Notes: generated by a model not told the origin, from the sequence alone. 64,000 nucleotides of DNA from Candidatus Pantoea soli (GCF_007833795.1 NZ_CP032703.1:248001-312000); one strand, 5' to 3'; positions 25,468-35,595 are shown, counted from the stretch's first letter. Program-made: numbers and translations.

Positions 25468-25497
25468 ATCCCGGCTCAAGCGTGCTGGGATGTTTTT
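25468..25497 (+). terminator. Terminator after the Imm45-like gene
   Basis: ATCCCGGC and GCTGGGAT pair with one G-U wobble, then GTTTTTA. Confidence 0.75.
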
Positions 25498-25502
25498 ACC
25501 TG

Positions 25503-25575
25503 TCGTTCAGCCAGCGGCCGTATGACCAGTTGTCCGTGCTCGATGGTTTTTGTGGCAGATGTATCCGTCCCGAAG
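25503..25575 (-). pseudogene. SymE-like C-terminal fragment
   Basis: Minus strand GTDTSATKTIEHGQLVIRPL then AERQ resembles the SymE end (GxDTGxPVxVxVEHGxLVIRP). It is open in a longer frame, but the upstream residues show no SymE similarity. Confidence 0.45.
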
Positions 25576-25793
25576 ACTACAGCGGTTATTGCGGTGGCTC
25601 TTTGATACCATTGGGTAAAATGGCATAATGAGCTGAAAAAGCGCCTCAGGGAAAAATTAACAGGCGTATCAGTTGTAAATCTCAATTATTTCAGATATTT
25701 GTCATTCAAGCTTATGGATGGAAGCGACTGTACCATATCGCGGTGATATCGGTACGAAATTCATGACGGATGCTGGTATAGCCGACATATAAG

Positions 25794-25837
25794 CCGTGAA
25801 CAATTAATGAATCGAAAAGTGTTCACGGGATTTTTTA
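25794..25837 (+). terminator. Terminator
   Basis: CCGTGAACA and TGTTCACGG form a perfect nine-pair stem, followed by GATTTTTTAT. No intact gene is seen between this and the previous terminator (25576-25793); that stretch probably held another module. Confidence 0.8.
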
Positions 25838-25845
25838 TCTGCCAA

Positions 25846-25947
25846 TCACTCTTCAGCCAGCAGGATACTCAACTGACCCGCCTCCGGGAACATTTTGATC
25901 CTCTGACCGGTATTGAACCCAAAATCCGCTGCCCAGTGGCTTTTCGA
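25846..25947 (-). pseudogene. SymE-like toxin gene relic
   Basis: Minus strand SKSHWAADFGFNTGQRIKMF then PEAGQLSILLAEE and stop, a SymE C-terminus with FGFNTGQ in the place of AGFxTGxP. It directly follows the terminator on the opposite strand, as in the other modules. Confidence 0.6.
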
Positions 25948-26058
25948 CGTAAATGAAAAGGTGAGAGGGTGAAAAGTCATTTAAGATAATTATTTAACAT
26001 AATCATGATTATGCGCACTTAAGGCAGACTCCAATCTTAGGCCCGCAGCCAGGAAATT

Positions 26059-26110
26059 GTTAAGAAGAAAGATACCTAAACCTGGCTTTATCAGCGACTT
26101 TCTTCTTAAC
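26059..26110. repeat. Perfect 13-bp inverted repeat at the island's right edge
   Basis: GTTAAGAAGAAAG at 26059-26071 and CTTTCTTCTTAAC at 26098-26110, 26 bases apart. The stretch 25948-26342 has no convincing gene. A short open minus-strand frame crosses the repeat (KRLFLSWMGKLIANEVKKKV) without a recognised family. The repeat may be an element end or a terminator remnant. Confidence 0.55.
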
Positions 26111-26342
26111 CTCGTTCGCGATAAGTTTACCCATCCAGCTGAGGAAAAGACGTTTTGCAAATTCAGGCGCTTTTAGCAGACTGAGGCAGCTTCGGCTACG
26201 CCACGGGTTTGCCGGCAACACGTACCGGCATTGGCTATGCGGTATAGCTCTGACAGCTTACGCAGCCGGTTTGCTGTCGTTTTATGGCATCCGCAATGTG
26301 CGCGTTGCTGACTCCGTTCACCTTTGACCGCGAAGAAACCAG

Positions 26343-27035
26343 ATGAAAACCATCGGCATACTGGGTGGCATGTCCGCCGCCTCAACGCAAATTTATTACC
26401 GGCAGCTGTGTGAACGAGTGCGCCAGCGCCTCGGTGGACTGCATTCCCCGGAGTTACTTATCCGTTCGCTCAATTTCAGCCGTATTGAGCAGTTACAGGC
26501 CAGCGGTCAGTGGGACCAGGCAGGTGCAATCCTGAACGCCGAAGCACTGGCACTGGAGCGCGGCGGCGCAGATTTTATCATTCTGGCGACCAACACCATG
26601 CACAAACTGGCCGATCAGATGATGGTCAACGTCACTATCCCGTTACTGCATATTGCTGATGCCACTGCCAGCCGCGTGGTTAAACAGGGTCTTAAAACGC
26701 CCGGTTTACTGGCCACCGCGTTTACCATGGAACAGCCCTTCTATCTTGATCGTCTCAAAGCCGCTGCGCTGCAGCCGCGGGTGCCTGAAGCTGCGGACCG
26801 GGCCGATGTGCATCGCATCATTTACGAAGAGCTGTGCAAAGAAAACGTGGTGCCAGCCAGCCGCGCGCTTTACGTTGAAATTGCGCAGCGCTTAATCGAT
26901 GCCGGTGCGGATTGCATCATACTCGGCTGTACCGAAGTGGGCATGCTGCTCAATCAGGATAACGTCAGCGTGCCGGTGTTCGATACCACACTGATTCACT
27001 GTGAAGCGGCGATCGACATGGCGTTACGTCCCTGA
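26343..27035 (+). CDS. racX: Aspartate/glutamate racemase family protein (YgeA/RacX)
   Basis: A 230-residue PLP-independent racemase. It starts MKTIGILGGMSAASTQIYYR. The first catalytic cysteine of the family is replaced by Thr83 (LATNTMHKL) and the second is kept at Cys196 (ILGCTEVGML). The same Thr/Cys pair is known for E. coli YgeA, a broad-specificity racemase. It probably makes D-amino acids for the cell wall or signalling. It is a single gene at the border between the island and the core. Confidence 0.9.
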   Translation: MKTIGILGGMSAASTQIYYRQLCERVRQRLGGLHSPELLIRSLNFSRIEQLQASGQWDQAGAILNAEALALERGGADFIILATNTMHKLADQMMVNVTIPLLHIADATASRVVKQGLKTPGLLATAFTMEQPFYLDRLKAAALQPRVPEAADRADVHRIIYEELCKENVVPASRALYVEIAQRLIDAGADCIILGCTEVGMLLNQDNVSVPVFDTTLIHCEAAIDMALRP

Positions 27036-27295
27036 CCGCTTCATAAACGCCCGGCGCGGCGGGCACGTGATTTCCAGCGCAGGCAGTGCGTTCCCGTTAT
27101 ATCTGGACAATCCGCACAGCCCAGCGCGAAGCAGTTAAGCAACGCCCGATTTATCAACAGCATACAGTAAGGCGCTACGGTGCGGCTCCGTATGCTGCCG
27201 GGCAGAGGCTGGCGGTTGTCTCGCCTGTCTTCTGCGAATCGCCGGCCGCGCTGCAGCAGAGCGGCAAAGACGGAGGCGCGTGACTGTCCACCGCC

Positions 27296-28849
27296 TCAGC
27301 CCTGGCCATAAGCCCGATCGCGCCCGCTGCGCTTCGCCATATAGAGCGCCTGATCAGCCTCGCGTTTGAGCTGTTCCGCCTCGGCCGCGTTACCGTGGGA
27401 AAGCAGCGCAAAATAACCGGCGCTGACCGTCACCAGGCCGGATGCCAGTTCTGTACTTTCGTGCGCAATCCCCCGCTCTCTCACCGCGCCCACCGCCTGT
27501 TCAGCCACAATTTTTGCTTCCGCAAAGTCGGTATTTGGCAGGATGATGGCAAACTCCTCGCCACCGTAACGCGCCACCACGTCACCGTGATATTGCACGC
27601 AGCTTTTCAGCGCTTTCGCCACATCCTGCAGACATTCGTCGCCCGCCACATGGCCGTAAGTGTCGTTGTAACGTTTGAAATAGTCGATATCGACCATGAC
27701 CAGCGCAAGGGGATCGCCTGTTTTCTGCGATTTCATCAACGCCTGATCCAGCAGCGCGTCAAACTGCCGCCGGTTAGCCAGCCCGGTAAGCCCGTCGACC
27801 AGCGCCAGGGATTGCAGGGTGTGATTGATACTGGTGAGTTCATCGCGCACAAACGTCAGTTCTACCTGGTTGCGGACATTGGTGCCAACCTGACGGAACA
27901 CCACAATGCCCATGCCGGCAATCGCAATCAGCAGCAGCAGATTTAGCAGCACATTGACCAGATTGCTCTTCATCCACGCATCGCGGATCGTCGCCAGATC
28001 GTATCCGGCTGTCACAATCAGCGGATAGCGCTCCAGCCGCGCATAACCGAAGACCCGCTGCACGCCATCCAGCGAGGAACGCCATATCGCATTGCCGCTG
28101 GAGGCGGCCTTCAGCTCGGTTTTAAACAGCGGGCTCGACGAGAGCACCCTGCCGATGACATTGTCAGGGAAAGGGCGAATATAAAGCGCGGAGGCGTCCG
28201 CCAGAATCAGCCCAAGCGTGTCTTTGGCGCCCAGCGCATAATAACCGTAATGCTGGCGGAAATAGTCCACCCGCACCGTGGCCAGCGCCACGCCGGCGAA
28301 GTTGCCCTTCTCATCGTTCAGGCGTACCGATACCGGAATCACCAGATCGCCTGTTGAGCGGCTGCGTATGACGCGGCTGATCAACAGGCTGGTGTCATTG
28401 TGGTGAAGATGCCACTGAAAATAGTCCCGGTCCGCGTTGCTGGCGTTAGTGGGAATAAAATTGCCCGATGAGGCAATCCAGTGGCCTTCGGTGTCGTACA
28501 CAAACAGGCCATGCAGCTGCGGCAGTTTGCTCTGCTGCTCTTTCAGCTGGCGCAGAAATTCCGGCGTGGCCGCGTAAGCATTGCCGCGCTGCCGCAGCTG
28601 CCTGACAGCGTCCGCCAGCGTGATATCCACCTGCAGAAAGGCATCTTCGGCCTGGCGCGCCAGCGAAATCGACAGGTTGCGCGCATCATCTTTCCTTTCA
28701 CTCATGGTCTGCTGCCAGCCGTTCCACAGCGACCACGCATTGATCGCCACCACGAACAAACTGGTGAGCACGATGAACAGCGCCATGCTCCGGCCGAGCG
28801 ACGTTTTCAGCAAAGATGAGTCAGAGGTGCGTATTGCGTTTTTTCGCAT
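27296..28849 (-). CDS. Membrane diguanylate cyclase with periplasmic Cache sensor
   Basis: About 517 residues. TM1 (SMALFIVLTSLFVVAINAWS) is followed by a periplasmic dCache-like domain of about 240 residues, TM2 (VNVLLNLLLLIAIAGMGIVV) and a C-terminal GGDEF domain. The active-site motif is GGEEF in VARYGGEEFAIILPNTD, so it should make cyclic di-GMP. ATG 28849 is preferred over GTG 28903, although neither has a good ribosome site. It is divergent from paoA. Confidence 0.9.
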   Translation of the reverse strand: MRKNAIRTSDSSLLKTSLGRSMALFIVLTSLFVVAINAWSLWNGWQQTMSERKDDARNLSISLARQAEDAFLQVDITLADAVRQLRQRGNAYAATPEFLRQLKEQQSKLPQLHGLFVYDTEGHWIASSGNFIPTNASNADRDYFQWHLHHNDTSLLISRVIRSRSTGDLVIPVSVRLNDEKGNFAGVALATVRVDYFRQHYGYYALGAKDTLGLILADASALYIRPFPDNVIGRVLSSSPLFKTELKAASSGNAIWRSSLDGVQRVFGYARLERYPLIVTAGYDLATIRDAWMKSNLVNVLLNLLLLIAIAGMGIVVFRQVGTNVRNQVELTFVRDELTSINHTLQSLALVDGLTGLANRRQFDALLDQALMKSQKTGDPLALVMVDIDYFKRYNDTYGHVAGDECLQDVAKALKSCVQYHGDVVARYGGEEFAIILPNTDFAEAKIVAEQAVGAVRERGIAHESTELASGLVTVSAGYFALLSHGNAAEAEQLKREADQALYMAKRSGRDRAYGQG

Positions 28850-29147
28850 GGCAGCAAAAGCCTGGCAGGAATGAAGGTCAGGGAGAATAGCACACAGCCT
28901 CACCGGATAAGCAAGCGCATCCCCTGCCTTTCCCGCACGGTGCGCTGTCAGCAGAGGCAGACAGCCTGATTAAAAACGCCCATCCTGCCGCTGCGCAGCA
29001 TGCCTGCCTGCCTGCTGCACAATGAAGCGAAAGCGTACCCTTTTCTGCGTCTCCCTTCACCAGGCCGATATGCCGTCTATGCTTAAAGCTTCCAAAAACC
29101 TTATAAACCGCGGTGCTACTGGTACCGATGATTAACTGGAGACGGGT

Positions 29148-29792
29148 ATGAGCAACCCACATAACGGTAATTTGCATCAGGAAAATGATCAGCAACCCCT
29201 TTCCGCCCTCACCCGTCAGGCGGAATCTGTTTCTCACGCCACGGCTGACGCTTCCCTGCCGGCTACGCCGGCTCCGCAACGTATGCCGGTGACGCTGAAC
29301 GTGAATGGCAAAGCGCATACTTTGCAGGTGGATACCCGCACCACGTTGCTGGATGCACTGCGTGAGCACCTGCATTTTACCGGCACCAAAAAAGGCTGCG
29401 ATCACGGTCAGTGCGGCGCCTGTACGGTCATCGTTAACGGCCGGCGTATCAACGCCTGTTTGACGCTGGCTGTCATGCAGGATAATGCCGAAGTCACCAC
29501 CATTGAGGGATTGGGCACGCCGGATAATCTGCATCCGCTGCAGGCCGCCTTTATTCGCCATGATGGTTACCAGTGCGGTTACTGCACGCCCGGCCAAATC
29601 TGCTCATCGGTTGCTGTGCTGCAGGAGATTGCTCAGGGCATTCCCAGCCACGTTTCAGAAGATTTGCTGGCCCAGCCGGCGCTACAGCCGGACGAAATCC
29701 GCGAACGCATGAGCGGTAACATCTGCCGCTGTGGCGCTTATGCCAACATCCTCGCCGCGATTGAAGACTATGCCGGAGGTCAGCCATCATGA
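29148..29792 (+). CDS. paoA: Aldehyde oxidoreductase 2Fe-2S subunit
   Basis: A 214-residue subunit of the molybdenum aldehyde oxidoreductase PaoABC. Both iron-sulfur clusters are visible: [21 protein letters not shown], of which the first 20 residues hold three ligands, and [10 protein letters not shown] with CRCG further on. E. coli PaoA starts with a twin-arginine signal; here the N-terminus (residues 1-45, with [20 protein letters not shown]) has no RR pair and no hydrophobic stretch. Export is therefore doubtful. GGAGA precedes the start, and it overlaps paoB by ATGA. Confidence 0.93.
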   Translation: MSNPHNGNLHQENDQQPLSALTRQAESVSHATADASLPATPAPQRMPVTLNVNGKAHTLQVDTRTTLLDALREHLHFTGTKKGCDHGQCGACTVIVNGRRINACLTLAVMQDNAEVTTIEGLGTPDNLHPLQAAFIRHDGYQCGYCTPGQICSSVAVLQEIAQGIPSHVSEDLLAQPALQPDEIRERMSGNICRCGAYANILAAIEDYAGGQPS

Positions 29793-30745
29793 AAGCCTTT
29801 ACGTATGAAAAAGCCTCCTCACCGCAGGAAGCGGCACGCCAGGCACAGCAAACGCCTGGCGCCCGGTTTATCGCCGGCGGCACCAACCTGCTGGATTTAA
29901 TGAAACTGGAAATCGAAACCCCCACGCACCTGATTGATGTTAACGGCCTGGCGCTGGACACCATCAGCGCGGAGCCGGATGGCGGGCTGCGCATCGGAGC
30001 GCTGGTGCGTAATACCGATTTGGCTGCGGATATGCGCGTGCGGCAGGATTATGCGGTACTGGCCCGCGCACTGCTGGCGGGCGCATCCGGTCAGCTGCGC
30101 AACCAGGCGACAACCGCCGGCAACCTGCTGCAGCGCACCCGTTGTCCTTACTTCTATGACACCAATCAGCCCTGTAATAAGCGCACACCTGGCAGTGGCT
30201 GTGCGGCGATTGGCGGCTACAGCCGTCAGCTGGCGGTAGTGGCCGCCAGTGAGCACTGTATTGCCACCCATCCCAGCGATATGGCGGTGGCGATGCGCCT
30301 GCTGGATGCCACCATTGAAACCATTAATCCTGACGGCAGCGGCCGCAGCATTCCGATTGCGGATTTCTACCGTGCCCCGGGCAATACGCCTCATCTGGAA
30401 ACAGTGCTGCAACCCGGTGAGCTGATTGTTGCGGTGATTTTGCCCCCGCCGCAGGGCGGCAGACATATCTACCGCAAAGTCCGCGATCGCGCCTCCTACG
30501 CCTTTGCGCTGATCTCGGTGGCCGCCATTGTACAGCCTGACCACAGCGGCCGGGTTGCGCTGGGAGGCGTGGCCCATCAGCCGTGGCGGCGCGAAGCGGC
30601 GGATCAGCAGATGGTCAACGGCACGCAGGCGGTGTATGAGCAGCTGTTCAGCGATGCTCATCCGACCGCGTCAAACGAATTTAAATTAGTGCTGGCGAAG
30701 CGCACCCTCGCTTCAGTGCTGGCAGAAGCGAGGGCGCAACCATGA
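29789..30745 (+). CDS. paoB: Aldehyde oxidoreductase FAD subunit
   Basis: A 318-residue FAD-binding subunit, exactly the length of E. coli Pao[21 protein letters not shown] is the flavin-binding motif. The extra 4Fe-4S cluster typical of PaoB has its cysteines in [20 protein letters not shown] plus the next Cys. It passes electrons from the molybdenum subunit to the acceptor. It overlaps paoA and paoC by four bases each. Confidence 0.95.
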   Translation: MKAFTYEKASSPQEAARQAQQTPGARFIAGGTNLLDLMKLEIETPTHLIDVNGLALDTISAEPDGGLRIGALVRNTDLAADMRVRQDYAVLARALLAGASGQLRNQATTAGNLLQRTRCPYFYDTNQPCNKRTPGSGCAAIGGYSRQLAVVAASEHCIATHPSDMAVAMRLLDATIETINPDGSGRSIPIADFYRAPGNTPHLETVLQPGELIVAVILPPPQGGRHIYRKVRDRASYAFALISVAAIVQPDHSGRVALGGVAHQPWRREAADQQMVNGTQAVYEQLFSDAHPTASNEFKLVLAKRTLASVLAEARAQP

Positions 30746-32940
30746 AATTTGAACAACCCGCCGGAACCAACCCGATTGACCAGCTGCGCGTGATCGGGCA
30801 ACCGCTGGATCGCATTGATGGCCCGCTGAAAACCACCGGCAGCGCCCCTTATGCTTACGAATGGCATGATGAAGCGCCGGATGTCACCTATGGCTATGTG
30901 GTGGCCAGTCCGGTAGCCAAAGGAAAAATTACCGCACTGGAGACGGAAGCCGCCCGTCGCGCACCGGGCGTGCTCGCCGTGGTGACCGCAGCAAATGCTG
31001 GCAAGCTGGAAATTGGCGAGATGAATACCGCGCGCCTGCTGGCTGAATACCATATTGAGCATTATCACCAGGCCGTGGCGCTGGTTGTCGCTGAAACCTT
31101 TGAACAGGCGCGCGCGGCTGCAAAACTGGTGGACGTGCAGTATGAACGGGAAGCCGGCGCGTACGATCTTGCCAGCGAAAAACCGTCCGTCACTGCGGCC
31201 CCGGAAGATACGCCGGATAAAGTGGTGGGTGACGTTGACCAGGCGTTGGCTCAGGCGCGCTATACGCTGGACGCCGTTTATACCACGCCAGATCAGAGCC
31301 ATATGGCCATGGAGCCGCATGCTTCTATGGCTATCTGGGACAACGATGCGCTAACGGTGTGGACCTCTAATCAAATGATTAACTGGTGTCGTTCAGATCT
31401 GGCCAAAACGCTGGTGATACCAGAAGAAAAAGTGCGGGTGCTTTCGCCCTATATTGGCGGCGGCTTTGGCGGCAAGCTGTTCCTGCGCAGCGATGCCGTG
31501 CTGGCGGCGCTGGGCGCGCGCGTGGTGAAACGCGCGGTGAAAGTGATGCTGCCGCGCCCGATGATCCCCAACAATACCACGCATCGCCCGGCAACAAATC
31601 AGCATATTCGCATAGGTACCGATGAAGACGGAAAAATCACCGCGATCTCCCATATCAGCTGGTCAGGCAACCTGCCTGGCGGCACGCCGGAAACCGCCGT
31701 GCAGCAAACTGAGTTGCTTTACGCCGGGGAAAACCGGCTGACCGGCCTGCGCCTGGCGGAACTGGATCTGCCGGAAGGCAACGCGATGCGTGCGCCGGGC
31801 GAAGCGCCCGGCCTGATGGCGCTGGAAATTGCTATCGATGAGATGGCGGCGAAAGTGGGCATGGATCCGGTGCAGTTCCGCATTCTCAACGATACCCAGG
31901 TCGATCCCGCCGATCCGAGCCGTCCCTTCTCCCGCCGCCAGCTTATTGCGTGTCTGCAAACCGGCGCAGATAAATTTGGCTGGCAGCAGCGCCAGGCTGA
32001 GCCTGCGCAGGTACGCGACGGCCGCTGGCTGATTGGCATGGGCATGGCCGCCGGCTTCCGCAATAATCTGCTCTCAGCCTCGGGTGCCCGCGTGCACCTT
32101 GATGCGCAGGGTATCGTGACCGTAGAAACCGATATGACAGATATCGGCACCGGCAGTTACACCATCATCGCGCAGACCGCCGCAGAGATGCTCGGCGTGC
32201 CCGTGTCGCAGGTGCGCGTCAGCCTGGGTGACTCGGCGCATCCGGTTTCCGCCGGCTCAGGCGGTCAGTGGGGTGCCAACACCTCGACTTCCGGCGTCTA
32301 TGCTGCCTGCGTCAAACTGCGTGAACGCATCGCCGCTGAACTGGGCTTCAATGCAGATGAAGCGGAATTTGCCGAGGGTGAAATCCGCGCCGCAGGCCGC
32401 CGCGTGCCGATTGCCGCAGCCGCGGCACAGGGAGCGCTCAGCGCCGAGGACACCATTGAGTTTGGCGATCTCGATCAGAAATATCAGCAATCCACCTTTG
32501 CCGGCCATTTTGCGGAAGTCGCCGTTGATACCGCCACCGGTGAAGTCCGCGTACGGCGGATGCTGGCGGTGTGCGCCGCGGGCCGGATACTGAACCCGAA
32601 AACCGCGCGCAGCCAGGTGATCGGTGCCATGACCATGGGCCTGGGCGGCGCGCTGATGGAGGAGCTGGCGGTGGATACCCGTCATGGCTATTTCGTCAAT
32701 CACGATATGGCGACCTATGAAGTGCCGGTGCATGCCGATATACCGCGTCAGGAGGTGATCTTCCTGGACGACACCGATCCGGTCTCTTCACCGATGAAAG
32801 CCAAGGGCGTGGGGGAATTGGGTCTGTGCGGCGTCGGCGCGGCGATCGTCAACGCCATCTACAACGCCACCGGCGTGCGGGTCAGGGACTATCCGGTCAC
32901 GCTGGATAAGCTGCTGCAGGGACTACCGGAAACCGTCTGA
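30742..32940 (+). CDS. paoC: Aldehyde oxidoreductase molybdenum subunit
   Basis: A 732-residue catalytic subunit, the same length as E. coli PaoC. It holds the molybdopterin cytosine dinucleotide cofactor and oxidises aldehydes, including aromatic ones, to acids. Visible motifs are [19 protein letters not shown] and the catalytic glutamate region [20 protein letters not shown] near the C-terminus. The maturation gene paoD (XdhC-like), which follows paoC in E. coli, is not present in the window. Confidence 0.95.
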   Translation: MKFEQPAGTNPIDQLRVIGQPLDRIDGPLKTTGSAPYAYEWHDEAPDVTYGYVVASPVAKGKITALETEAARRAPGVLAVVTAANAGKLEIGEMNTARLLAEYHIEHYHQAVALVVAETFEQARAAAKLVDVQYEREAGAYDLASEKPSVTAAPEDTPDKVVGDVDQALAQARYTLDAVYTTPDQSHMAMEPHASMAIWDNDALTVWTSNQMINWCRSDLAKTLVIPEEKVRVLSPYIGGGFGGKLFLRSDAVLAALGARVVKRAVKVMLPRPMIPNNTTHRPATNQHIRIGTDEDGKITAISHISWSGNLPGGTPETAVQQTELLYAGENRLTGLRLAELDLPEGNAMRAPGEAPGLMALEIAIDEMAAKVGMDPVQFRILNDTQVDPADPSRPFSRRQLIACLQTGADKFGWQQRQAEPAQVRDGRWLIGMGMAAGFRNNLLSASGARVHLDAQGIVTVETDMTDIGTGSYTIIAQTAAEMLGVPVSQVRVSLGDSAHPVSAGSGGQWGANTSTSGVYAACVKLRERIAAELGFNADEAEFAEGEIRAAGRRVPIAAAAAQGALSAEDTIEFGDLDQKYQQSTFAGHFAEVAVDTATGEVRVRRMLAVCAAGRILNPKTARSQVIGAMTMGLGGALMEELAVDTRHGYFVNHDMATYEVPVHADIPRQEVIFLDDTDPVSSPMKAKGVGELGLCGVGAAIVNAIYNATGVRVRDYPVTLDKLLQGLPETV

Positions 32941-32948
32941 CGGCATTC

Positions 32949-32978
32949 GGTGCCGTTCCCGGTGGCGGGAGCGGCACC
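32949..32978 (+). terminator. Terminator after paoC
   Basis: GGTGCCGTTCCC and GGGAGCGGCACC pair over 12 positions with one wobble and a six-base loop, eight bases after the paoC stop. It lacks a U-run. Confidence 0.6.
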
Positions 32979-32997
32979 TGACGCAGTGAACAGCGCA

Positions 32998-33029
32998 TAA
33001 AAAAACGCCCGGGGAGTCATTGCCGGGCG
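32998..33029 (-). terminator. Terminator of the GAF-GGDEF-EAL gene
   Basis: Read on the minus strand, a CGCCCGG...CCGGGCG stem is followed by a run of seven T. It lies about 215 bases past the stop of the minus-strand gene at 33247-35040. Confidence 0.8.
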
Positions 33030-33246
33030 CAGGGTTGGATTTCAAATTTCCGATCTTGCGTCGGCTACATCACGTCTGCAAAATCTGATTTTTGGATGAT
33101 ATCACGGCGGGTGGGCAGCAGCCTGACGGCGTGCTCACCGGCTGGGTTATAACTATAGATCAGGACCGGAAAATGTCAGGTTCGGAACGCTCTGAATAAG
33201 CGAGACCGCCGCGGTATGACTGCGGCAGGGGGATCGCAAAAGTGCG

Positions 33247-35040
33247 TCAAAGGCCGGCGGCAAATCCGATACCGCGCTTGCTCAGCAGCCACAGATCGAG
33301 GTCTTTATCCGCCAGGGGCCGGGCATAATAGTAGCCCTGCGCCTGATCGCAGCCAAACTCATTCAGCGCGCGGGCGGTTTCAGCGTTTTCCACCCCTTCT
33401 GCCAGCACCACGTATTCCAGCTCTTTCAGCATCCCCACAATGCTGCGGGCAATAATGCGCGAAGAGGTGTCGGTGCAAAGCCCCTGAATCAGCGAGCGAT
33501 CGAGCTTGATAATATCGAGCGGCATGCGGCGCAGGTAGCTGATATTGCTGTAGCCGGCCCCGAAGTCATCCAGCGAAATGGTAAAGCCACGCTGCTTCAG
33601 CTCTTCCAGCCCGCGCATCGCCGCCGGACTCTCCAGAATACGTTCAGTCTCCAGGCACTCAATGCCCAGCAGCGACGGTGGCAATTTCTTCGCCAGCATT
33701 TTCTCCTGCAGCGCCGCCGCAAAGCCTTCGCGGGCGAAATCATGCAGGCTGACATTGACGGTGATCGGCAGCTGGATCGGCTGATTGCGCAGCCGCACCA
33801 TGCGCGCCAGGGTGGTATCGATGACCCACTCTGTCATGACATGCAGCAATTCTGTCTGTTCCACCAGCGGCACAAACGCGGAAGGCGGCAGTTCGCCACG
33901 CAGCGGATGACGCCAGCGAATCAGCGCCTCCAGCCCCAGCGGCTGCCCGGTCTTCAGACAGATTTTAGGCTGATACACCAGGTATAAGCCCTCCCCGGTT
34001 TTCAGCGCGGCGGCAAATTCATGCATCAGCGTAAAATCGCGGGTATGACGAATGTCTTCGGTTTCGCTGAATGCGACGGCCGGCACGCCGCGGCCAACGG
34101 CCTCGTTGACCGCGCTCAGGGCACGGCGCAGGATTTCGGGGGCCGGGAACGCGCCGCTGGTAAAATCCGCCTGCCCGGTATGGGTCGTCAGCGCCACGGA
34201 AAGGCCCTCGCCCATATCCGCGCTGATGCCTTCCATCCGTCCGGCGATCCACGACGCGCTGAGGCGGCTGTGATCGGGCGTCAGTATGGCGAACCGCCCG
34301 GTGGCCACGGTATAGAGCATTTCGCCCATGCCGGGACGCAGACGCAGCGGCAGCAATGTGGCGACATCTTTCAGTAACTCTTCCACCGGCCCCATGCCCA
34401 TGCTGCGTGCCAGCTCATAGGCACGTGGCATGTCAATGCAGTCAATCAGCACCAGGCGGCGCGGTGTGGTATCGCCCTGCGTTGCCAGCGTCTGGAGATC
34501 GCGCAGCAGACGATGCCGGTTCGGCAAGCCGGTGACCGGGTCGGTATCCCCTGCGGAATGCCAGGCTTCCAGAAACGACATGACGATTTCAGCCAGCAGC
34601 TGCAACGTGGCAATCTGCATATCACTGAAGGGATGCGGCTGGCTGTCGGTCACGCACAGCGTACCGAGGATCACGTTTTCCCGGTTACGCAGCGGCACTC
34701 CGGCATAGAAGCGGATAAATGGATCGCCGGTGACAAAATGATGGGTCACAAAGCGCGCGTCCATCCAGGTGTCGGGCACAATCATCGCCGTTTCACCATC
34801 CACCACGTGCCGGCAGAGTGAATCTTCACGCGACGAATATTTCAGAGAGAAATTGCAGGACGCGCGGATATATTGCGCATCATCATCCAGTACGGAAACA
34901 AAACAACCGGGTATGCCCAGCACCTGGCTGGTCAGGCGGGTAAATTTGCGCAGAACATCATCTCGACTTTCATCCGGCTCGCGCAGTGCCTGGAGCGCAC
35001 GAATGCGACGATCGCTATCGCCGCTCAGGTTAAACAGCAT
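33247..35040 (-). CDS. GAF-GGDEF-EAL protein, probable c-di-GMP phosphodiesterase
   Basis: A 597-residue soluble protein: GAF domain (residues about 20-160), a degenerate GGDEF domain (TGLPNRHRLLRDLQ kept, active-site motif replaced by ATGRFAIL) and a complete EAL domain from about 340. The EAL residues look intact: LGLEALIRWRHP, NVSLHDF, IECLETERI, SLDDFGAGYSNISYLRRM, IKLDRSL and LAEGVENAETA. It should degrade cyclic di-GMP, with the GGDEF part perhaps binding GTP as a regulator. It is a single gene with its own terminator. Confidence 0.9.
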   Translation of the reverse strand: MLFNLSGDSDRRIRALQALREPDESRDDVLRKFTRLTSQVLGIPGCFVSVLDDDAQYIRASCNFSLKYSSREDSLCRHVVDGETAMIVPDTWMDARFVTHHFVTGDPFIRFYAGVPLRNRENVILGTLCVTDSQPHPFSDMQIATLQLLAEIVMSFLEAWHSAGDTDPVTGLPNRHRLLRDLQTLATQGDTTPRRLVLIDCIDMPRAYELARSMGMGPVEELLKDVATLLPLRLRPGMGEMLYTVATGRFAILTPDHSRLSASWIAGRMEGISADMGEGLSVALTTHTGQADFTSGAFPAPEILRRALSAVNEAVGRGVPAVAFSETEDIRHTRDFTLMHEFAAALKTGEGLYLVYQPKICLKTGQPLGLEALIRWRHPLRGELPPSAFVPLVEQTELLHVMTEWVIDTTLARMVRLRNQPIQLPITVNVSLHDFAREGFAAALQEKMLAKKLPPSLLGIECLETERILESPAAMRGLEELKQRGFTISLDDFGAGYSNISYLRRMPLDIIKLDRSLIQGLCTDTSSRIIARSIVGMLKELEYVVLAEGVENAETARALNEFGCDQAQGYYYARPLADKDLDLWLLSKRGIGFAAGL

Positions 35041-35595
35041 AAATCCTCCGCCCCGGCCTGAATGCCGTTACGATGATATTGAAGAACGTTGATCAATGGA
35101 GCGGAAGACAGAACGGTTTCAGCAGGCCAGTCAGCATCGATAATCTATTACTACCAGAGTATTTAGCATGCCGGCTGAATTAAGCACAGGTATTTATTTC
35201 AAAAAAAGAGTAAATATTTTTTAGCTGCGCGAAAAGGCGCTAAACCGCTACGCAATCCTTACATTTGGCTTAATTACTTAATTTCGTCTTCGGGCTTATT
35301 TTCGCTGTTATTCCGCCATTATTTTTAATCCTGCTGCGGGCGGCTGACCGCGCAAACCGCACGGGGAGTGCGCCTTTTACGGTCAGGCGGCGCAGCCAGC
35401 ACCCGTTTACGCTGGCTGTCAGATAAACCATCTTTCACCTGCGGGTGTTCGCAGCGGTAAAACGCATTCAGCCACTCACGTTTGGCCTATTTCCGCGCGC
35501 CGATCAACAGGCTTATAAGATGTTAGCCAATCTCTGAGAATTTAAGGCGATGGGCTTCCAGGCGATAACGGCAGCAAACACACCCCGGCAACCCA
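35041..35595. other. Intergenic stretch without a convincing gene
   Basis: 555 bases. The right part (about 35340-35490) holds an open minus-strand frame reading AKREWLNAFYRCEHPQVKDG then LSDSQRKRVLAAPPDRKRRT and ending at a TAA, which has no start codon and follows a TAG. It could be the relic of a small gene. The left part is AT-rich with A and T runs and may hold the promoter of the GAF-GGDEF-EAL gene. Confidence 0.4.

Noticed and set aside
14300..26340. Prophage or complete CDI/Rhs locus
   Set aside because: No phage structural, lysis or replication set, and no cdiB, cdiA stalk or rhs core; only toxin ends, immunity genes and relics.
26173..26385. 70-residue minus-strand frame upstream of racX
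   Set aside because: Overlaps the racX start, Cys- and Arg-rich, and without ribosome site or similarity.
29897..30661. 254-residue open frame antisense to paoB
   Set aside because: Shadow frame; paoB is complete and conserved on the plus strand.
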